Shown: one piece after another, positions 44,929 through 54,475 of the stretch
Position numbering within the stretch: the first letter of the stretch is position 1
Layout: every line of letters begins with the position of its first letter
From: Pigmentiphaga kullae
Lineage (GTDB): Bacteria; Pseudomonadota; Gammaproteobacteria; Burkholderiales; Burkholderiaceae_B
Assembly (NCBI RefSeq): GCF_004216695.1
Contig: NZ_SGXC01000002.1
Span: 806,001 to 870,000, forward strand
Length of the DNA stretch: 64,000 bases
Direction of reading: 5' to 3'
Notes under the pieces: generated by a model
Seen by the model: the letters and a program-made list of their open reading frames with translations, nothing else
What the model was told of the DNA's origin: nothing
The model's database searches: none
Program-made: the position numbers and the translations under genes

Positions 44929-44959
44929 GTTCGGAATATCAGTTTCCCCGCGCGGCCGG

Positions 44960-45742
44960 CTAGCGCGAGGCGGGCCAGTTCGCCAGGTATTCACGCCAGT
45001 GGGGCAGGTCCAGGGACTGCAGCGTGCTGCGTACCAGGTCCACTTCGGCGTCGTACTGGGCGCGGGACAACATGCCCCGCATCAGCCGGAAGCGGCAATA
45101 GACCAGCCAGGTATTGACGACGTCGGTTTCGCAATACGCGCGCACCTCTTCCTGGCGGCCGGAACTCCAGGCGGGCCAGACCTGGCTGCCGTCCATGCCC
45201 AGCTTGCCGGGAAAGCCGCACAGCTTGGCCAGTTCATCCAGCGGCGCGTTGGCGCGTCCATTGTATTTCGCCAGCAGGTCCATCAGATCGCAGTGCCGGT
45301 TGTGGTAGCGGCTGATGTAGTTGCTGTAGCGGAAATCGCGGTCGTCTTCGCCCATGTCCCAGTAGCGCGAGGCCTGGATGCCGTGGATCAGCCCGCGGTA
45401 GTGCAGGACCGGCAGGTCGAAGCCCGAGCCGTTCCAGCTGATGAGCTGCGGCGTGTAGCGATCGATGGTCTTGAAGAAACCGGAGATCAGCGTGGCCTCG
45501 GGATCGTCGGCCTTGCCTATGCATTTGACGCGAAAGCCGTCGTCGTCGCGGAACACGCAGCCCACCACCGCGATCTTCTGCAGGTGCAGCGGCAGGAAGT
45601 CGTGCCCCACCGCTTCGCGCCGGGCGGCGGTGGCGCGCTCGACCACCTCGGCATCGGGCACGTCCCCGCCCCACCCGTTCAGCGCGCGCAGGCCTTCCAC
45701 GTCGGGAATGGTTTCCAGGTCGAAGACCAGCATCGGTGTCAT
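44960..45742 (-). CDS. 3'-5' exonuclease, PolB-related DEDDy type
   Basis: The product has 260 residues. The DEDD acidic residues are visible in [11 protein letters not shown] (Exo I, about 4-14), [16 protein letters not shown] (Exo II, about 101-116) and [13 protein letters not shown] (Exo III, about 207-219). The Tyr/Asp spacing in Exo III puts it in the DEDDy class. The family is found as a stand-alone exonuclease in proteobacteria; the role in repair or RNA processing is unproven. It follows nlpD by eight bases. Confidence 0.88.
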   Translation of the reverse strand: MTPMLVFDLETIPDVEGLRALNGWGGDVPDAEVVERATAARREAVGHDFLPLHLQKIAVVGCVFRDDDGFRVKCIGKADDPEATLISGFFKTIDRYTPQLISWNGSGFDLPVLHYRGLIHGIQASRYWDMGEDDRDFRYSNYISRYHNRHCDLMDLLAKYNGRANAPLDELAKLCGFPGKLGMDGSQVWPAWSSGRQEEVRAYCETDVVNTWLVYCRFRLMRGMLSRAQYDAEVDLVRSTLQSLDLPHWREYLANWPASR

Positions 45743-45750
45743 GGCGGGCC

Positions 45751-46692
45751 TCAGCGTGGCGGCAGGTAGCCGGCCGGATCGACCGGACGGCCCTGGCGCC
45801 GTATCTCGAAGTGCACGCGCGGCGACTCGGCATCTGTGCTGCCCAGTTCGGCGATCTTCTGTCCGCGCCGCACCGCCTGCCCTTCCTTGACCAGCATGGC
45901 GCGGTTGTGCGCATACGCGGACAGGAAGGTGTTGTTGTGCTTGATGATGATCAACTGACCGTAGCCGCGCAGGCCGCTGCCGCTGTAGACCACCTTGCCG
46001 TCGCCCGCGGCCAGCACCGGATCGCCCGGCGTGCCGGCGATGTCCAGGCCCTTGTTGCGGGTCTCGTGGAAGTTCTCGATGATCTTGCCGCTGGCGGGCC
46101 AACCCCACTCCACCCGCTCGCTGGCGGGGTCGTTGCGCGCGGCGGGCGGCGTGACCGGGGTAGCCGGCGGCGCGACGGGTTCGGCCGGCACCGGGGTCGG
46201 CGTCGTGGGCGCGGGCGCCGGCGTGCCCAGAGGCCGCGACGCCGACTGCGACGGCGCGGGCACCGGCGTGACCTGCGCCACGCCGCTGTCGGCAGGTTTG
46301 GCGGCGGTGGATCCCGGACGCGTCACGCGCAGGACCTGCCCCGGCCGGATCTGGTTGGGATCCTCGAGACTGTTCCACTGCGCGATGTCACGCCAGTCCT
46401 CGCCATGGTCCAGGGCGATGCGGATCAGCGTGTCGCCGCGCTTGACGATGTAGGTATCGGCATCGATCAGGCGCGAGGATTCGCGGCCCGCGGTGGCGGC
46501 GGGGCCGCTCGGCGGCTTGGCCGGCGTGGTCCGGTCGACGACCGGAACCGTCCTGGGGGCCGTGCCGCAGGCTGCGAGCACCAGTGCGCAACTCGTCCAG
46601 AGCAGCACCTGCCGTGCGGCCCGCCCGAGCATCCCCGCGCCCGGGCGGGATCGATTGGATTCCTCGCGGCTCGGCTTGCGCCAATTCTGCAT
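45751..46692 (-). CDS. nlpD: NlpD-like LysM/M23 lipoprotein
   Basis: The product has 313 residues. A lipobox LAAC lies in the signal sequence (about Cys43), a LysM domain follows (YIVKRGDTLIRIAL, about 82-95), then a Pro/Thr/Ala linker and a degenerate M23 domain. The M23 part lacks the first metal-binding histidine (NKGLDIAG), as in E. coli NlpD, an activator of AmiC and not itself a peptidase. AGGAG seven bases upstream of ATG 46692 fixes the start. It follows pcm; the usual rpoS partner downstream is missing. Confidence 0.9.
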   Translation of the reverse strand: MQNWRKPSREESNRSRPGAGMLGRAARQVLLWTSCALVLAACGTAPRTVPVVDRTTPAKPPSGPAATAGRESSRLIDADTYIVKRGDTLIRIALDHGEDWRDIAQWNSLEDPNQIRPGQVLRVTRPGSTAAKPADSGVAQVTPVPAPSQSASRPLGTPAPAPTTPTPVPAEPVAPPATPVTPPAARNDPASERVEWGWPASGKIIENFHETRNKGLDIAGTPGDPVLAAGDGKVVYSGSGLRGYGQLIIIKHNNTFLSAYAHNRAMLVKEGQAVRRGQKIAELGSTDAESPRVHFEIRRQGRPVDPAGYLPPR

Positions 46693-46709
46693 CCCAGATC
46701 TCCTATTCA

Positions 46710-47636
46710 TTACAACAACACACCGGACTGCAGGGGCACGAAACGCACCGCCTCCAGTTCGGTTCGCACCCAGCTCTGGGCTCCGGTGCGCTCTATCATG
46801 ACCAATCGCTGCCTGGCGCCCCCTTCCGGGGCCACCAGGCGGCCGCCGACCGCCAGTTGGGCCAGCAGCGCATCGGGTATCTTCAGCCCCGCGGCCGCGA
46901 CGACGATGGCGTCGAACGGCGCGGCGCTCGGCACGCCCAGCATGCCGTCGCCGAAGACGAGGCGCACATGGGGGAGCCGCAACGGCCGCAGTTGGGCGCG
47001 GGCCAGTTCGTGCAGGGCCTTGATGCGTTCGATCGAATACACCTCGCGCGCCACGCCCGCCAGCACGGCTGCCTGGTAGCCGCACCCGGTTCCGACCTCC
47101 AGCACCTTGCCGAGTTCGCGCCCGTTGCGCGCCGCGGCGATCATGCGCGCGACGATCCAGGGCTGCGAGATGGTCTGCCCATGGCCGATGGGCAGCGCCG
47201 CGTCCTCGTAGGCGCGGCTGGCCAGCGCTTCGTCGATGAAGCGATGGCGCGGAATGGCATGCACGGCTTCGAGCACGCGTTCGTCCGTGATTCCCTGCGC
47301 GCGCAAGCGCGCCACCAACGCCGCGCGCATGCGCTCGGAATTCAGGCCGTGGTTGGTCTCGCGCGCCGGGACCCTGGCCTGGATGGGGGCCGGAACGACC
47401 AGCCTTGCCGGCGCCACCCGCGTATTGCTGTTCGTGGGCCTGGCCTCGTCGGGACGCACCGGGCCCGCGGACGTTCCGCGAACGGTTTGCGGACGTCCGG
47501 TGGTGACGCGCGTGTTGCTGTTCGCCGCCGTGATCGGAGGCAAGGGCGCGGCGGGCCGGCGCGAGGCGGTGGAGCGGGCCTGGGCCCCCTCCTGCCGCGG
47601 CGCCTGCGCCGGGGTCAGCGGTTTGCGCCTATCCAT
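46710..47636 (-). CDS. pcm: Protein-L-isoaspartate O-methyltransferase with disordered N-terminal extension
   Basis: The product has 308 residues against about 210 in the usual family. The C-terminal two thirds are a normal [19 protein letters not shown] (about 149-163), then [16 protein letters not shown] (about 176-191). It repairs isoaspartyl residues with SAM. The first about 95 residues are Arg/Pro/Thr-rich and carry the repeated element NSNTRV twice. The start (47636) lies inside the end of surE, overlapping it by 22 bp, so the genes are coupled. Confidence 0.93.
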   Translation of the reverse strand: MDRRKPLTPAQAPRQEGAQARSTASRRPAAPLPPITAANSNTRVTTGRPQTVRGTSAGPVRPDEARPTNSNTRVAPARLVVPAPIQARVPARETNHGLNSERMRAALVARLRAQGITDERVLEAVHAIPRHRFIDEALASRAYEDAALPIGHGQTISQPWIVARMIAAARNGRELGKVLEVGTGCGYQAAVLAGVAREVYSIERIKALHELARAQLRPLRLPHVRLVFGDGMLGVPSAAPFDAIVVAAAGLKIPDALLAQLAVGGRLVAPEGGARQRLVMIERTGAQSWVRTELEAVRFVPLQSGVLL

Positions 47637-48379
47637 TCCGTGGGGATCCATTCGCGCATGGGTTCGAGTTGGGCGTTGTGCGTCAGGTCGAACCGCAGCG
47701 GCGTGACCGACACCGCGCCGTCGGCGCAGGCATGGAAGTCCGTGCCGGGCGTGGCGTCGGCCGCCTTGCCGGCGGGGCCGATCCAGTAGACCGGCTCGCC
47801 GTACGGGGTGGACGAACGCACCACCGGCTCGGAGGGGTGGCGCCGGCCGAGCCGGGTCACGCGAGGCGGCTTGAGTTCGGACAGGGGCAGGTTCGGAATG
47901 TTCACGTTCAGCAGGCTGGGCGCCGTCAGCGGGCTGGCGACGAAGCGCTCGACGAAGCTGCGCGCGGCGGCGGCCGCCGCATCGAGGTGTTTCCAGCCCT
48001 TGGACACCTGGGAAAAGGCGATCGACGGCAGGCCGAACAGATAGCCCTCGGTGGCCGCGGCGACCGTGCCGGAGTACAGCGTGTCCTCGCCCATGTTCTG
48101 GCCGTCGTTGATGCCGGACACGACCAGATCGGGGCGCCGGTCCAGGAGCCCGGTCAGGGCCACGTGCACGCAATCGGACGGCGTGCCGTTGACGTACAGG
48201 AAACCGTTGGCCGCGGTGCGCACCGACAAGGGGCGATCGAGCGTAAGCGAATTCGACGATCCGCTGCGATTGGTCTCGGGCGCGACCACGATCAGTTCGG
48301 CCAGCGGCCGCAGCGCCTCGACCAGCGCAGCCAGGCCCGGCGCGAAATAACCGTCGTCGTTGGAAATCAATATCAACAT
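47615..48379 (-). CDS. surE: 5'/3'-nucleotidase SurE
   Basis: The 254-residue survival phosphatase has the metal site in the N-terminal [15 protein letters not shown] (Asp8, Asp9). The conserved block [15 protein letters not shown] (about 41-55) and [19 protein letters not shown] (about 88-106) complete it. It is the first gene of the surE-pcm-nlpD operon. A structured RNA ending in a terminator lies 55 bp upstream and may act as its leader. Confidence 0.96.
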   Translation of the reverse strand: MLILISNDDGYFAPGLAALVEALRPLAELIVVAPETNRSGSSNSLTLDRPLSVRTAANGFLYVNGTPSDCVHVALTGLLDRRPDLVVSGINDGQNMGEDTLYSGTVAAATEGYLFGLPSIAFSQVSKGWKHLDAAAAAARSFVERFVASPLTAPSLLNVNIPNLPLSELKPPRVTRLGRRHPSEPVVRSSTPYGEPVYWIGPAGKAADATPGTDFHACADGAVSVTPLRFDLTHNAQLEPMREWIPTEWIGANR

Positions 48380-48433
48380 CTATCGCCCCGACCTCTTACG
48401 CAATGCGATCTCCAGTTGGCGCCGCCGCGAGAT

Positions 48434-48543
48434 AAAAAAAGCCCGCATGGACGCCGTGCGGGCTAGTGTCGTCCGGAAAGCCGGGCAGCCTCCCGGTGGC
48501 TTGACGGTTCCGGACCCGCGTCCGTTTCCGGCCCGCCGAATGC
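48434..48543 (-). ncRNA. Candidate small RNA or attenuated leader upstream of surE
   Basis: On the minus strand TACAAT (48555-48550) is a good -10, though the -35 is weak. About 110 nt of strongly paired sequence follow. GTCCGGAA (from about 48512) pairs with TTCCGGAC (to about 48469) and encloses a CCGGG-AGGCTG-CCCGG hairpin. The RNA ends in AGCCCGCA-CGGCGTCCA-TGCGGGCT-TTTTT (48466-48434). GGACGC in the 5' half could pair with GCGTCC in the terminator loop. No known RNA family is recognised. No open frame fits. Confidence 0.55.
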
Positions 48544-48599
48544 CCTCGGATTGTACATGAGGCCCCCTGTCTGCCGTAGCGCTTTCCCCGAGGACGGGC

Positions 48600-49511
48600 C
48601 TAGGTCGGCGCGGGCGACTGCCGATCGTCGGCCGCCACCAGCGCATCCAGAAAGCCCCGCACCGCAGGCACGAGGCCCCGCCGCGACGGGAACACCGCCT
48701 GCACGATCCCCTCCGGCGGAGAATACTGGGCCAGCGTGACGCGCAGCAGGCCCGCCTCGACGTCGGCCGCCACCAGCGGCCACGGCAGGCACGCGATACC
48801 CAGTCCCTGAAGCGCGGTGCTGCGCAGGGTATTCAGATCGTCGACCGACAGGCGCGGTACGTGCGCTACCGATACCTCGGCGCCGTCCGGCCCGACGAAG
48901 CGCCAGACGTGCCGTTCCGCCGCCTGCATCATGCTGAGCGTGGGCAGGCGTCCCAGGTCCCGGATGTCCTGCGGCTCGCCATGGCGTGCGAAGAAATCCG
49001 GCGTGGCCACCAGCACCAGGCGGCTGGTGGCCAGCGGACGCACGACCAGTTCCGAGTCCTCAAGCGGCGGCGTACGCACCCTCAGCGCGAGGTCGAAGCC
49101 CTCTTCCACCACGTCCACGCGCCGGGAAGTGGCATCGATCTGCACGCGTACCTGGGGATATTGCGCCAGATAGTCCGCCACGATGGCCCCGATGTCGCTG
49201 TGCAACAACGTAACCGGGCAACTGAAGCGGATCAGTCCCTGCGGCTGCGACGTCGTCCGGTCCACGGCCTCGCGGGCGGCGGCGGCTTCCGCGGCCAGCG
49301 CCGCGCAGTGCTGGTAGTAGGTCTGCCCGATCTCTGTCACCGAGATCTTGCGTGTCGTGCGATGCAACAGCCGCACCCCAAGCTCGTCCTCCAGCGCGGC
49401 GATGCGCCGGCTGATCCGGGACACCGGGATGCCCAGCGCCTGCGCGGTGGCGGTGTAGCCGCCATGTTCGACCACCTTGGCGAACAGATACATGTCATTG
49501 AGGTCCTGCAT
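48600..49511 (-). CDS. LysR-family regulator, divergent from azoreductase
   Basis: The product has 303 residues. An N-terminal winged helix-turn-helix (MQDLNDMYLFAKVVEHGGYT, residues 1-60) and a LysR substrate domain follow. MQDLND at 49511 is the family-typical start; the longer frame to 49532 adds only seven residues. It is divergent from azoR across 149 bp with a dyad in between, so it probably regulates azoR in response to a quinone or electrophile. Its 3' region leads into the small-RNA candidate. Confidence 0.92.
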   Translation of the reverse strand: MQDLNDMYLFAKVVEHGGYTATAQALGIPVSRISRRIAALEDELGVRLLHRTTRKISVTEIGQTYYQHCAALAAEAAAAREAVDRTTSQPQGLIRFSCPVTLLHSDIGAIVADYLAQYPQVRVQIDATSRRVDVVEEGFDLALRVRTPPLEDSELVVRPLATSRLVLVATPDFFARHGEPQDIRDLGRLPTLSMMQAAERHVWRFVGPDGAEVSVAHVPRLSVDDLNTLRSTALQGLGIACLPWPLVAADVEAGLLRVTLAQYSPPEGIVQAVFPSRRGLVPAVRGFLDALVAADDRQSPAPT

Positions 49512-49534
49512 ATGCCCCCCAGGACGTAGCATTA

Positions 49535-49548
49535 TTCTAAATATAGAA
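49535..49548. promoter_or_regulatory. Dyad TTCTA-AATA-TAGAA between lysR and azoR
   Basis: A perfect 5-bp inverted repeat with a four-base AT centre lies 24 bp upstream of the LysR gene and 113 bp upstream of azoR. It fits a T-N11-A-like LysR operator. Confidence 0.5.
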
Positions 49549-49660
49549 AAGTAATTCCCAACTACGCCAGTTTAAAAAGAATTGTTGACGCTATATCTTG
49601 TCGACGTGGCGGAGGTCATCCGCATTAACCCTAAGAATTCGACGCATACGAGGAATCCCC

Positions 49661-50299
49661 ATGAAAATCCTGCACATCGACTCGAGCTCCACCGGCGCCG
49701 CCTCCGTTTCCCGCGAACTGACCGCCGCCGTCGTGAAGGCCCTGCGCCAGAACGAACCGCAATCGACCGTCAAGCACCGCGACCTGGTGGCCCAGCCGCC
49801 CGCCCACCTGGACGGCGTCCTGCTGCAATCGCTGCGCCCCCAGCCCGGCGCGGTGTTCCCGGATGACGAGGGATTCCGCAAGGAAGTCGCCTACACCGAC
49901 GAACTGCTGGCCGAATTCCTGGCCGCCGACGTCGTGGTGATCGGCGCCCCGATGTACAACTTCTCGATCCCTTCCCAGCTGAAGGCCTGGATCGACCGCG
50001 TCGCGCAGGCCGGCAAGACCTTCCGCTACACCGCCAACGGCCCCGAAGGCCTGGCCGGGGACAAGAAGGTCGTGATCGTTTCCTCCCGCGGCGGCAAGTA
50101 CGCCGGCACGCCGGTCGAGACCCTGCTGGATCACCAGGAGTCCTACCTGCGGGCGGTGCTCGGCTTCTTCGGCGTGACCGACGTCAGCGTGCTGCGCGCC
50201 GAAGGCGTCGCGCTGGGCGGCGAGGCGCGCGAAGCAGCCGTCAACCAGGCGCTGGAACAGGCCGGCCTGCTGGCCGAGGAACTGGCCGCCGCGGCCTGA
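49661..50299 (+). CDS. azoR: FMN-dependent NADH-azoreductase
   Basis: The 212-residue flavodoxin-fold quinone reductase/azoreductase has the N-terminal MKILHIDSSSTG FMN-phosphate loop (residues 1-12). PMYNFSIPSQLKAWIDRV (about 97-114) and the SSRGGKY block (about 144-150) complete it. MKILHID at 49661 is chosen over a longer frame because it gives the canonical start. It probably detoxifies quinones; azo dye reduction is a side activity. Divergent LysR regulator. Confidence 0.94.
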   Translation: MKILHIDSSSTGAASVSRELTAAVVKALRQNEPQSTVKHRDLVAQPPAHLDGVLLQSLRPQPGAVFPDDEGFRKEVAYTDELLAEFLAADVVVIGAPMYNFSIPSQLKAWIDRVAQAGKTFRYTANGPEGLAGDKKVVIVSSRGGKYAGTPVETLLDHQESYLRAVLGFFGVTDVSVLRAEGVALGGEAREAAVNQALEQAGLLAEELAAAA

Positions 50300-50331
50300 G
50301 GCTCGATGCGGGGCGGGCCTGGCAGCAGGAG

Positions 50332-51240
50332 CTAGGATCCGCCCCGCGTGCCGTACAGCAGCAATACCAGTCCCAGCACGACCAGCACCATGCCGCCGCG
50401 TTCGCGGCGGCTGGCATGCTGGGCGAAGATCCGCCGCGAGGCGAATTGCGCGAACAGGACCTCCACCAGCCCCAGCGTGCGAACGTTGGCCGCCGAGGTC
50501 AGCGCGAAGCCGATGTACCAGCACTGGGACGCGAAGGCGCCCATGAAGCCCGCCGGCAGCGACGAGCGCCATTGCGCCAGCACTCCGCGCAGCACGTCGC
50601 GCCGGAACAGCGCCTGCCACAGCACCAGCGCCCCCGTCTGCATGATCAGGCCCGCCACCAGCGTCACGCTGGCGCGCGTGGCGAACGACCCGCTGTCCAG
50701 CGACACGATGGCGCCCCGGAAGGCCACCGCGGACAAGGCGAAAAAGGCGCCCGAGGCGATGCCCAGCAACGCCGGCCGCCAGTTGCTGCCCGCTCCCGCG
50801 CCGGGCTTCCACGACATGACCACCACGCCAGCGGTCGCCACCAGCACGGCGCAGGCCCCCGCAAGCGAAAGCGGATCGCCCAGCACCGCCACGGCGAAAA
50901 TGGCCACCAGCACCGGTTCGGTCTTCACGTAGACCGTGCTGAGCGCGAAGTTGCGCAACTGCATGGTGGCCAGCATCAGCACGGTCGCCAGGATCTGCGC
51001 CGCGGCGGCGGCCGCCGCATACAGCAGGAAGCCGGTATCGAAACGCGGCAGCGGGTCGCCGCCCACCGCCAGCACCACCACCAGGAACACCAGCGCGAAC
51101 GGCAGGCCGTACAGGAAGCGCACCTGGGCCGCGCCCAGCGTGCCCAACGTTTCCGTCAGCCGGTGCTGCATGGTGTTGCGCGCCGTCTGCGCGGCGGCGG
51201 CGATGAGCGTGGCGGGAATCCAGAGCAGCGAGATGTCCAA
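50332..51240 (-). CDS. EamA/DMT-family transporter
   Basis: The product has 302 residues with about ten hydrophobic helices and the two-repeat EamA layout. The first repeat ends with VYVKTEPVLVAIFAVAVLGDPLSL (about 108-131). The second ends in a short basic stretch (FASRRIFAQHASRRERGG, about 272-289) before a last helix. It starts with a TTG at 51240; no earlier ATG exists and the ribosome site is weak, so the start is uncertain. Substrate unknown. Convergent with azoR. Confidence 0.85.
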   Translation of the reverse strand: MDISLLWIPATLIAAAAQTARNTMQHRLTETLGTLGAAQVRFLYGLPFALVFLVVVLAVGGDPLPRFDTGFLLYAAAAAAAQILATVLMLATMQLRNFALSTVYVKTEPVLVAIFAVAVLGDPLSLAGACAVLVATAGVVVMSWKPGAGAGSNWRPALLGIASGAFFALSAVAFRGAIVSLDSGSFATRASVTLVAGLIMQTGALVLWQALFRRDVLRGVLAQWRSSLPAGFMGAFASQCWYIGFALTSAANVRTLGLVEVLFAQFASRRIFAQHASRRERGGMVLVVLGLVLLLYGTRGGS

Positions 51241-51285
51241 GGGCGTGGCCTGCGATCGATCAGCCGGCGATGATACCGCGCCGCC

Positions 51286-52083
51286 CTACCCCTCGCCCCG
51301 GTTGCGCTCGGCCAGGTAGCGGCCGGGCGGCTTGCCCATGGCCTTCCTGAACATGGTGATGAAGGCGCTGACCGATTCGTAGCCCAGGTCCATCGCCACG
51401 CGCTGCACGGTCATGCCGGCGGACAGGCGTTGCAGCGCGACGATGACGTGCAGCTGCTGGCGCCAGCGGCCGAAGCTCATGCCCGTTTCGGCCTTGATCA
51501 GCCGCGCCAGGCTGCGCTCGCTCATCGCCACCTGCTGCGCCCATTCGGCCACCGTGCTGCGGTTGGCGGGATCGGACGCCAGCGCGTCGGCGATGCGGCG
51601 CAGGCGGCTATGGGCGGGCACGGGCAGGTGCAGCTGCTCGGTGGGCATGCGCCCCAGTTGTTCCAGCAGCACGCCCACCAGGCGATGGGTCGGCCCGTCC
51701 GGGGAATAGTCGGTGGGCTGGGCAGCCAGATACAGGATCAGTTCGCGCAGCAGCGGCGAGATCGACAGCGTGCAGCACACCTCGGGCAGCGGAGCCGTGT
51801 CCGGCTCGACGAACAGCAGGCAGACCTGGCCGTGCTGCGATACCCGGTTGCTGTGCGTCATGCCCGGCGGAATCCATACCGCGCACTGCGGCGGCACCAT
51901 CCAGAGGCCGGTGGGCACATGGCAGGTGACCGAGCCCCGCAGCGCCAGGATCAACTGGCCCTTGCGATGCCGGTGCACCGGTTGTTCGCTGCGGCGCTGC
52001 TGGGCCGTCAGGTGCACGGCCACCACCGGCGCGACGGTTGCATCAGGATCGAACTCGGCGAAGGCGGCTTCGAAAGCGTGCAT
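51286..52083 (-). CDS. AraC-family regulator with cupin domain, NimR-like
   Basis: The 265-residue protein has an N-terminal cupin (about 25-110) and a C-terminal double helix-turn-helix (about 160-260: WAQQVAMSERSLARLIKAETG and VQRVAMDLGYESVSAFITMF). E. coli NimR has the same layout and sits divergently from nimT, as here (start-to-start gap 104 bp). It therefore probably controls the divergent MFS exporter. The assignment rests on architecture and context. Confidence 0.88.
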   Translation of the reverse strand: MHAFEAAFAEFDPDATVAPVVAVHLTAQQRRSEQPVHRHRKGQLILALRGSVTCHVPTGLWMVPPQCAVWIPPGMTHSNRVSQHGQVCLLFVEPDTAPLPEVCCTLSISPLLRELILYLAAQPTDYSPDGPTHRLVGVLLEQLGRMPTEQLHLPVPAHSRLRRIADALASDPANRSTVAEWAQQVAMSERSLARLIKAETGMSFGRWRQQLHVIVALQRLSAGMTVQRVAMDLGYESVSAFITMFRKAMGKPPGRYLAERNRGEG

Positions 52084-52187
52084 GGCGAGCGCTTGGCTGG
52101 TTTTGGCAATTTATTGTCATCTTATCCAAAGACAGACACACGCAAAATGCCTACAGTCCATGGGTACCCCTTCCGACTGCTTCACCC

Positions 52188-53381
52188 ATGACTTCGCTTT
52201 CCGCTCCCAGCTCGTTATCCCGCCCGGCCTGGCTCATCGCCGGCATCCTGCTGATCGCCTCCAACCTGCGCGCGCCGGTTACCGGCGTGGCGCCCGTGCT
52301 GGACATGATACGAACCAGCCTGGACCTGACCGCCGCCCAGGCCGGCCTGCTCACCACCCTGCCCCTGCTGGCCTTTGCCGCCGGCTCTCCCATCGCCGCG
52401 CTGGCCGCCCGCCGCCACGGCCTGGAGCGCACGCTGATGGCGGCGCTGCTGACCCTGGTGGCGGGCCTGTGCCTGCGGTCCTCGGGCGCGGTCTGGGCCC
52501 TGTTCGCCGGCACCGTGCTGATCGGCGGCGCGATCGCCTTCGGCAACGTGCTCCTGCCCAGCCTGCTCAAACGCGATTTCCCCGGGCGCATCGCCAGCCT
52601 GACCTCCGCCTATGCGTTGACGATGGGCGTGGCCTCGGGCCTGGCCTCGATGATCGCCGTGCCGCTGGCGCTCTGGTCCGCCGGCCCCGGATGGCCGCTG
52701 GCCCTGTTCGCCCCCATCGTGATCGCCATCGCCAGCGTCCTCGTCTGGCTGCCGCAGTTGCGCGCCCCCGCCCCGGCCGCGACGCCAGCGGGTGCGGTCC
52801 ACGCCCGCGCCCGGCCGGTCTGGAAATCGGCGCTGGCGTGGCAGATCACCCTTTTCCTCGGCCTGAACTCGCTGGTCTATTACATCGTTTCCAGCTGGCT
52901 GCCCTCGATGCTGCACGACGCCGGCTACCCGCCGGGCTCGACCGGCTCGGTCCACGGCATGTTGCAGATCGCCTCGGCCGTCGTCGGCCTGCCGCTGCTG
53001 GCGCTGGTGCGCCGGGTGCGCGACCAGCGCTGGCTGGCGGTCGGCTGCTCGGGTCTGTCCATCGTGGCCCTGCTGGGCCTGCTGGTCGCGCCCTCCTGGG
53101 CCGCGGCGTGGGCCATCCTGTATGGCTGTGGCGGCGGCGCCTCCATCATCCTGGGGCTGGCCTTCGTCAGCCTGCGTGTCGGCAACGCGCAGCAGGCGGC
53201 CGCGCTGTCCGGCATGGCCCAGGCCGTGGGCTACCTGCTGGCCGCGGGCGGCCCCACGGCCATCGGCGCCGTGCATGACATGACGGGCGGCTGGACGGCC
53301 GCGCTGCTGATCTGCCTGGTCTTCGCCTGCGCCCAGGCGGTGTTCGGCCTGTATGCCGGACGGCATCGCCAACTGGCCTAG
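52188..53381 (+). CDS. MFS transporter, CynX/NimT family
   Basis: The 397-residue transporter has 12 predicted helices. The N-terminal part ILLIASNLRAPVTGVAPVLDMI (about 21-42) is typical of the CynX/NimT branch. The start MTSLSAPSS (52188) is chosen; the longer frame reads through the regulator's promoter. It may export or import a small aromatic, cyanate-like or nitroimidazole compound. It lies next to a NimR-like regulator. Confidence 0.88.
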   Translation: MTSLSAPSSLSRPAWLIAGILLIASNLRAPVTGVAPVLDMIRTSLDLTAAQAGLLTTLPLLAFAAGSPIAALAARRHGLERTLMAALLTLVAGLCLRSSGAVWALFAGTVLIGGAIAFGNVLLPSLLKRDFPGRIASLTSAYALTMGVASGLASMIAVPLALWSAGPGWPLALFAPIVIAIASVLVWLPQLRAPAPAATPAGAVHARARPVWKSALAWQITLFLGLNSLVYYIVSSWLPSMLHDAGYPPGSTGSVHGMLQIASAVVGLPLLALVRRVRDQRWLAVGCSGLSIVALLGLLVAPSWAAAWAILYGCGGGASIILGLAFVSLRVGNAQQAAALSGMAQAVGYLLAAGGPTAIGAVHDMTGGWTAALLICLVFACAQAVFGLYAGRHRQLA

Positions 53382-53487
53382 CCACGGAACGCATAACAGC
53401 TTTGATGGCCCGGCGATAGGCGGGCCCGGATCCTCCTCCTAAAGTGTGGCCGATCACCTGAAAAGAACCACAACGGAGGAGATGTCC

Positions 53488-54471
53488 ATGGGTTTTCATC
53501 GACGACGCGCCTGCCTGGCGCTGACGCAGGCGGCGTTGCTGCTGGCCGCGGCCGGCGGCGCGGGCGCCGCCGGATTTCCCGACCGCGCGCTGCGGCTCGT
53601 CGTGCCCTTTCCCGCTGGGGGCGCCGCCGACATCATGGCGCGCGGCCTGGCCCAGCAGCTGACGGAACAACTGGGCCAGCAGGTGGTGATCGAGAACCGC
53701 GGCGGCGCGGGCGGCACGACGGCGGCCGAGGCGGTCGCCCACGCGGCTCCCGACGGCTACACCCTGTTCTTCGCCACCATGGGCACGCAGGCCATCAATC
53801 CCTCGCTGTACCCCAAGCTGCGCTACGACCCCATCAAGGATTTCGAGTACGTCAGCCTGACCCACACCACCCCGCGCGTGCTGGTCGTCCATCCCTCGGT
53901 GCCGGCGAGAACCGTGGAAGAACTGATCGCGCTGGCGAAGGCCCAGCCCGGTGCGCTGACCTACGGCTCGGCCGGCAACGGCAGCTCCAGCCATTTGTCG
54001 GGCGCGTTGTTCTCGTCGATGGCGGACGTACGGCTGCTGCACGTCCCCTACAAGGGCAGCGCCCCGCTGTTGAACGACGTGCTGGCCGGACGCGTGTCCA
54101 TGACCTTCGATTCGTACGCGGTGTATGCCGAGCACATACGAAGCGGCAAGGTTCGCGCGCTGGGCGTCACCAGCCTCAAGCGCATGAGCGCGCTGCCGGA
54201 CGTGCCGGCGATCGCCGAAGCCGGCCTGCCCGGCTACGACGTCTCGAACTGGCTCGGGCTGCTGGCCCCGCGGGGTACGCCGGCGGCCGTGGTGGACCGG
54301 CTGCACGGCGCGGTCGTCCGCGGCATGGCGGACGAGTCCGCGCGGCGGCGGCTGGCAGGCATGGGGATAGAAGCGACTTCCAGCACGCCGGCCGAATTCG
54401 CCGATCTGGTCAGGACCGAAATCCCCAAGTGGGAAGCCGTGGTGAAGAAATCCGGCGCGACGGTCGACTGA
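53488..54471 (+). CDS. Bug-type (tripartite tricarboxylate) solute receptor
   Basis: The product has 327 residues. ATG 53488 follows GGAGGAG by seven bases; an ATG two codons upstream would be too close. The signal peptide has a positively charged MGFHRRRACLA start and is cleaved near GAGAAGFPD (residue 28). Family blocks: LRLVVPFPAGGAADIMARG, VVIENRGGAGGTTAAE, VPYKGSAPLLNDVLAGRVS. It stands alone: an MFS gene lies upstream and a convergent mutarotase gene downstream. Substrate unknown. Confidence 0.92.
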   Translation: MGFHRRRACLALTQAALLLAAAGGAGAAGFPDRALRLVVPFPAGGAADIMARGLAQQLTEQLGQQVVIENRGGAGGTTAAEAVAHAAPDGYTLFFATMGTQAINPSLYPKLRYDPIKDFEYVSLTHTTPRVLVVHPSVPARTVEELIALAKAQPGALTYGSAGNGSSSHLSGALFSSMADVRLLHVPYKGSAPLLNDVLAGRVSMTFDSYAVYAEHIRSGKVRALGVTSLKRMSALPDVPAIAEAGLPGYDVSNWLGLLAPRGTPAAVVDRLHGAVVRGMADESARRRLAGMGIEATSSTPAEFADLVRTEIPKWEAVVKKSGATVD

Positions 54472-54475
54472 CGGC

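Noticed and set aside
48434-48543. 4.5S, 6S or a known riboswitch
   Set aside because: The sequence lacks the conserved SRP loop, a 6S-like bubble or any riboswitch core I know. Reported as unclassified.
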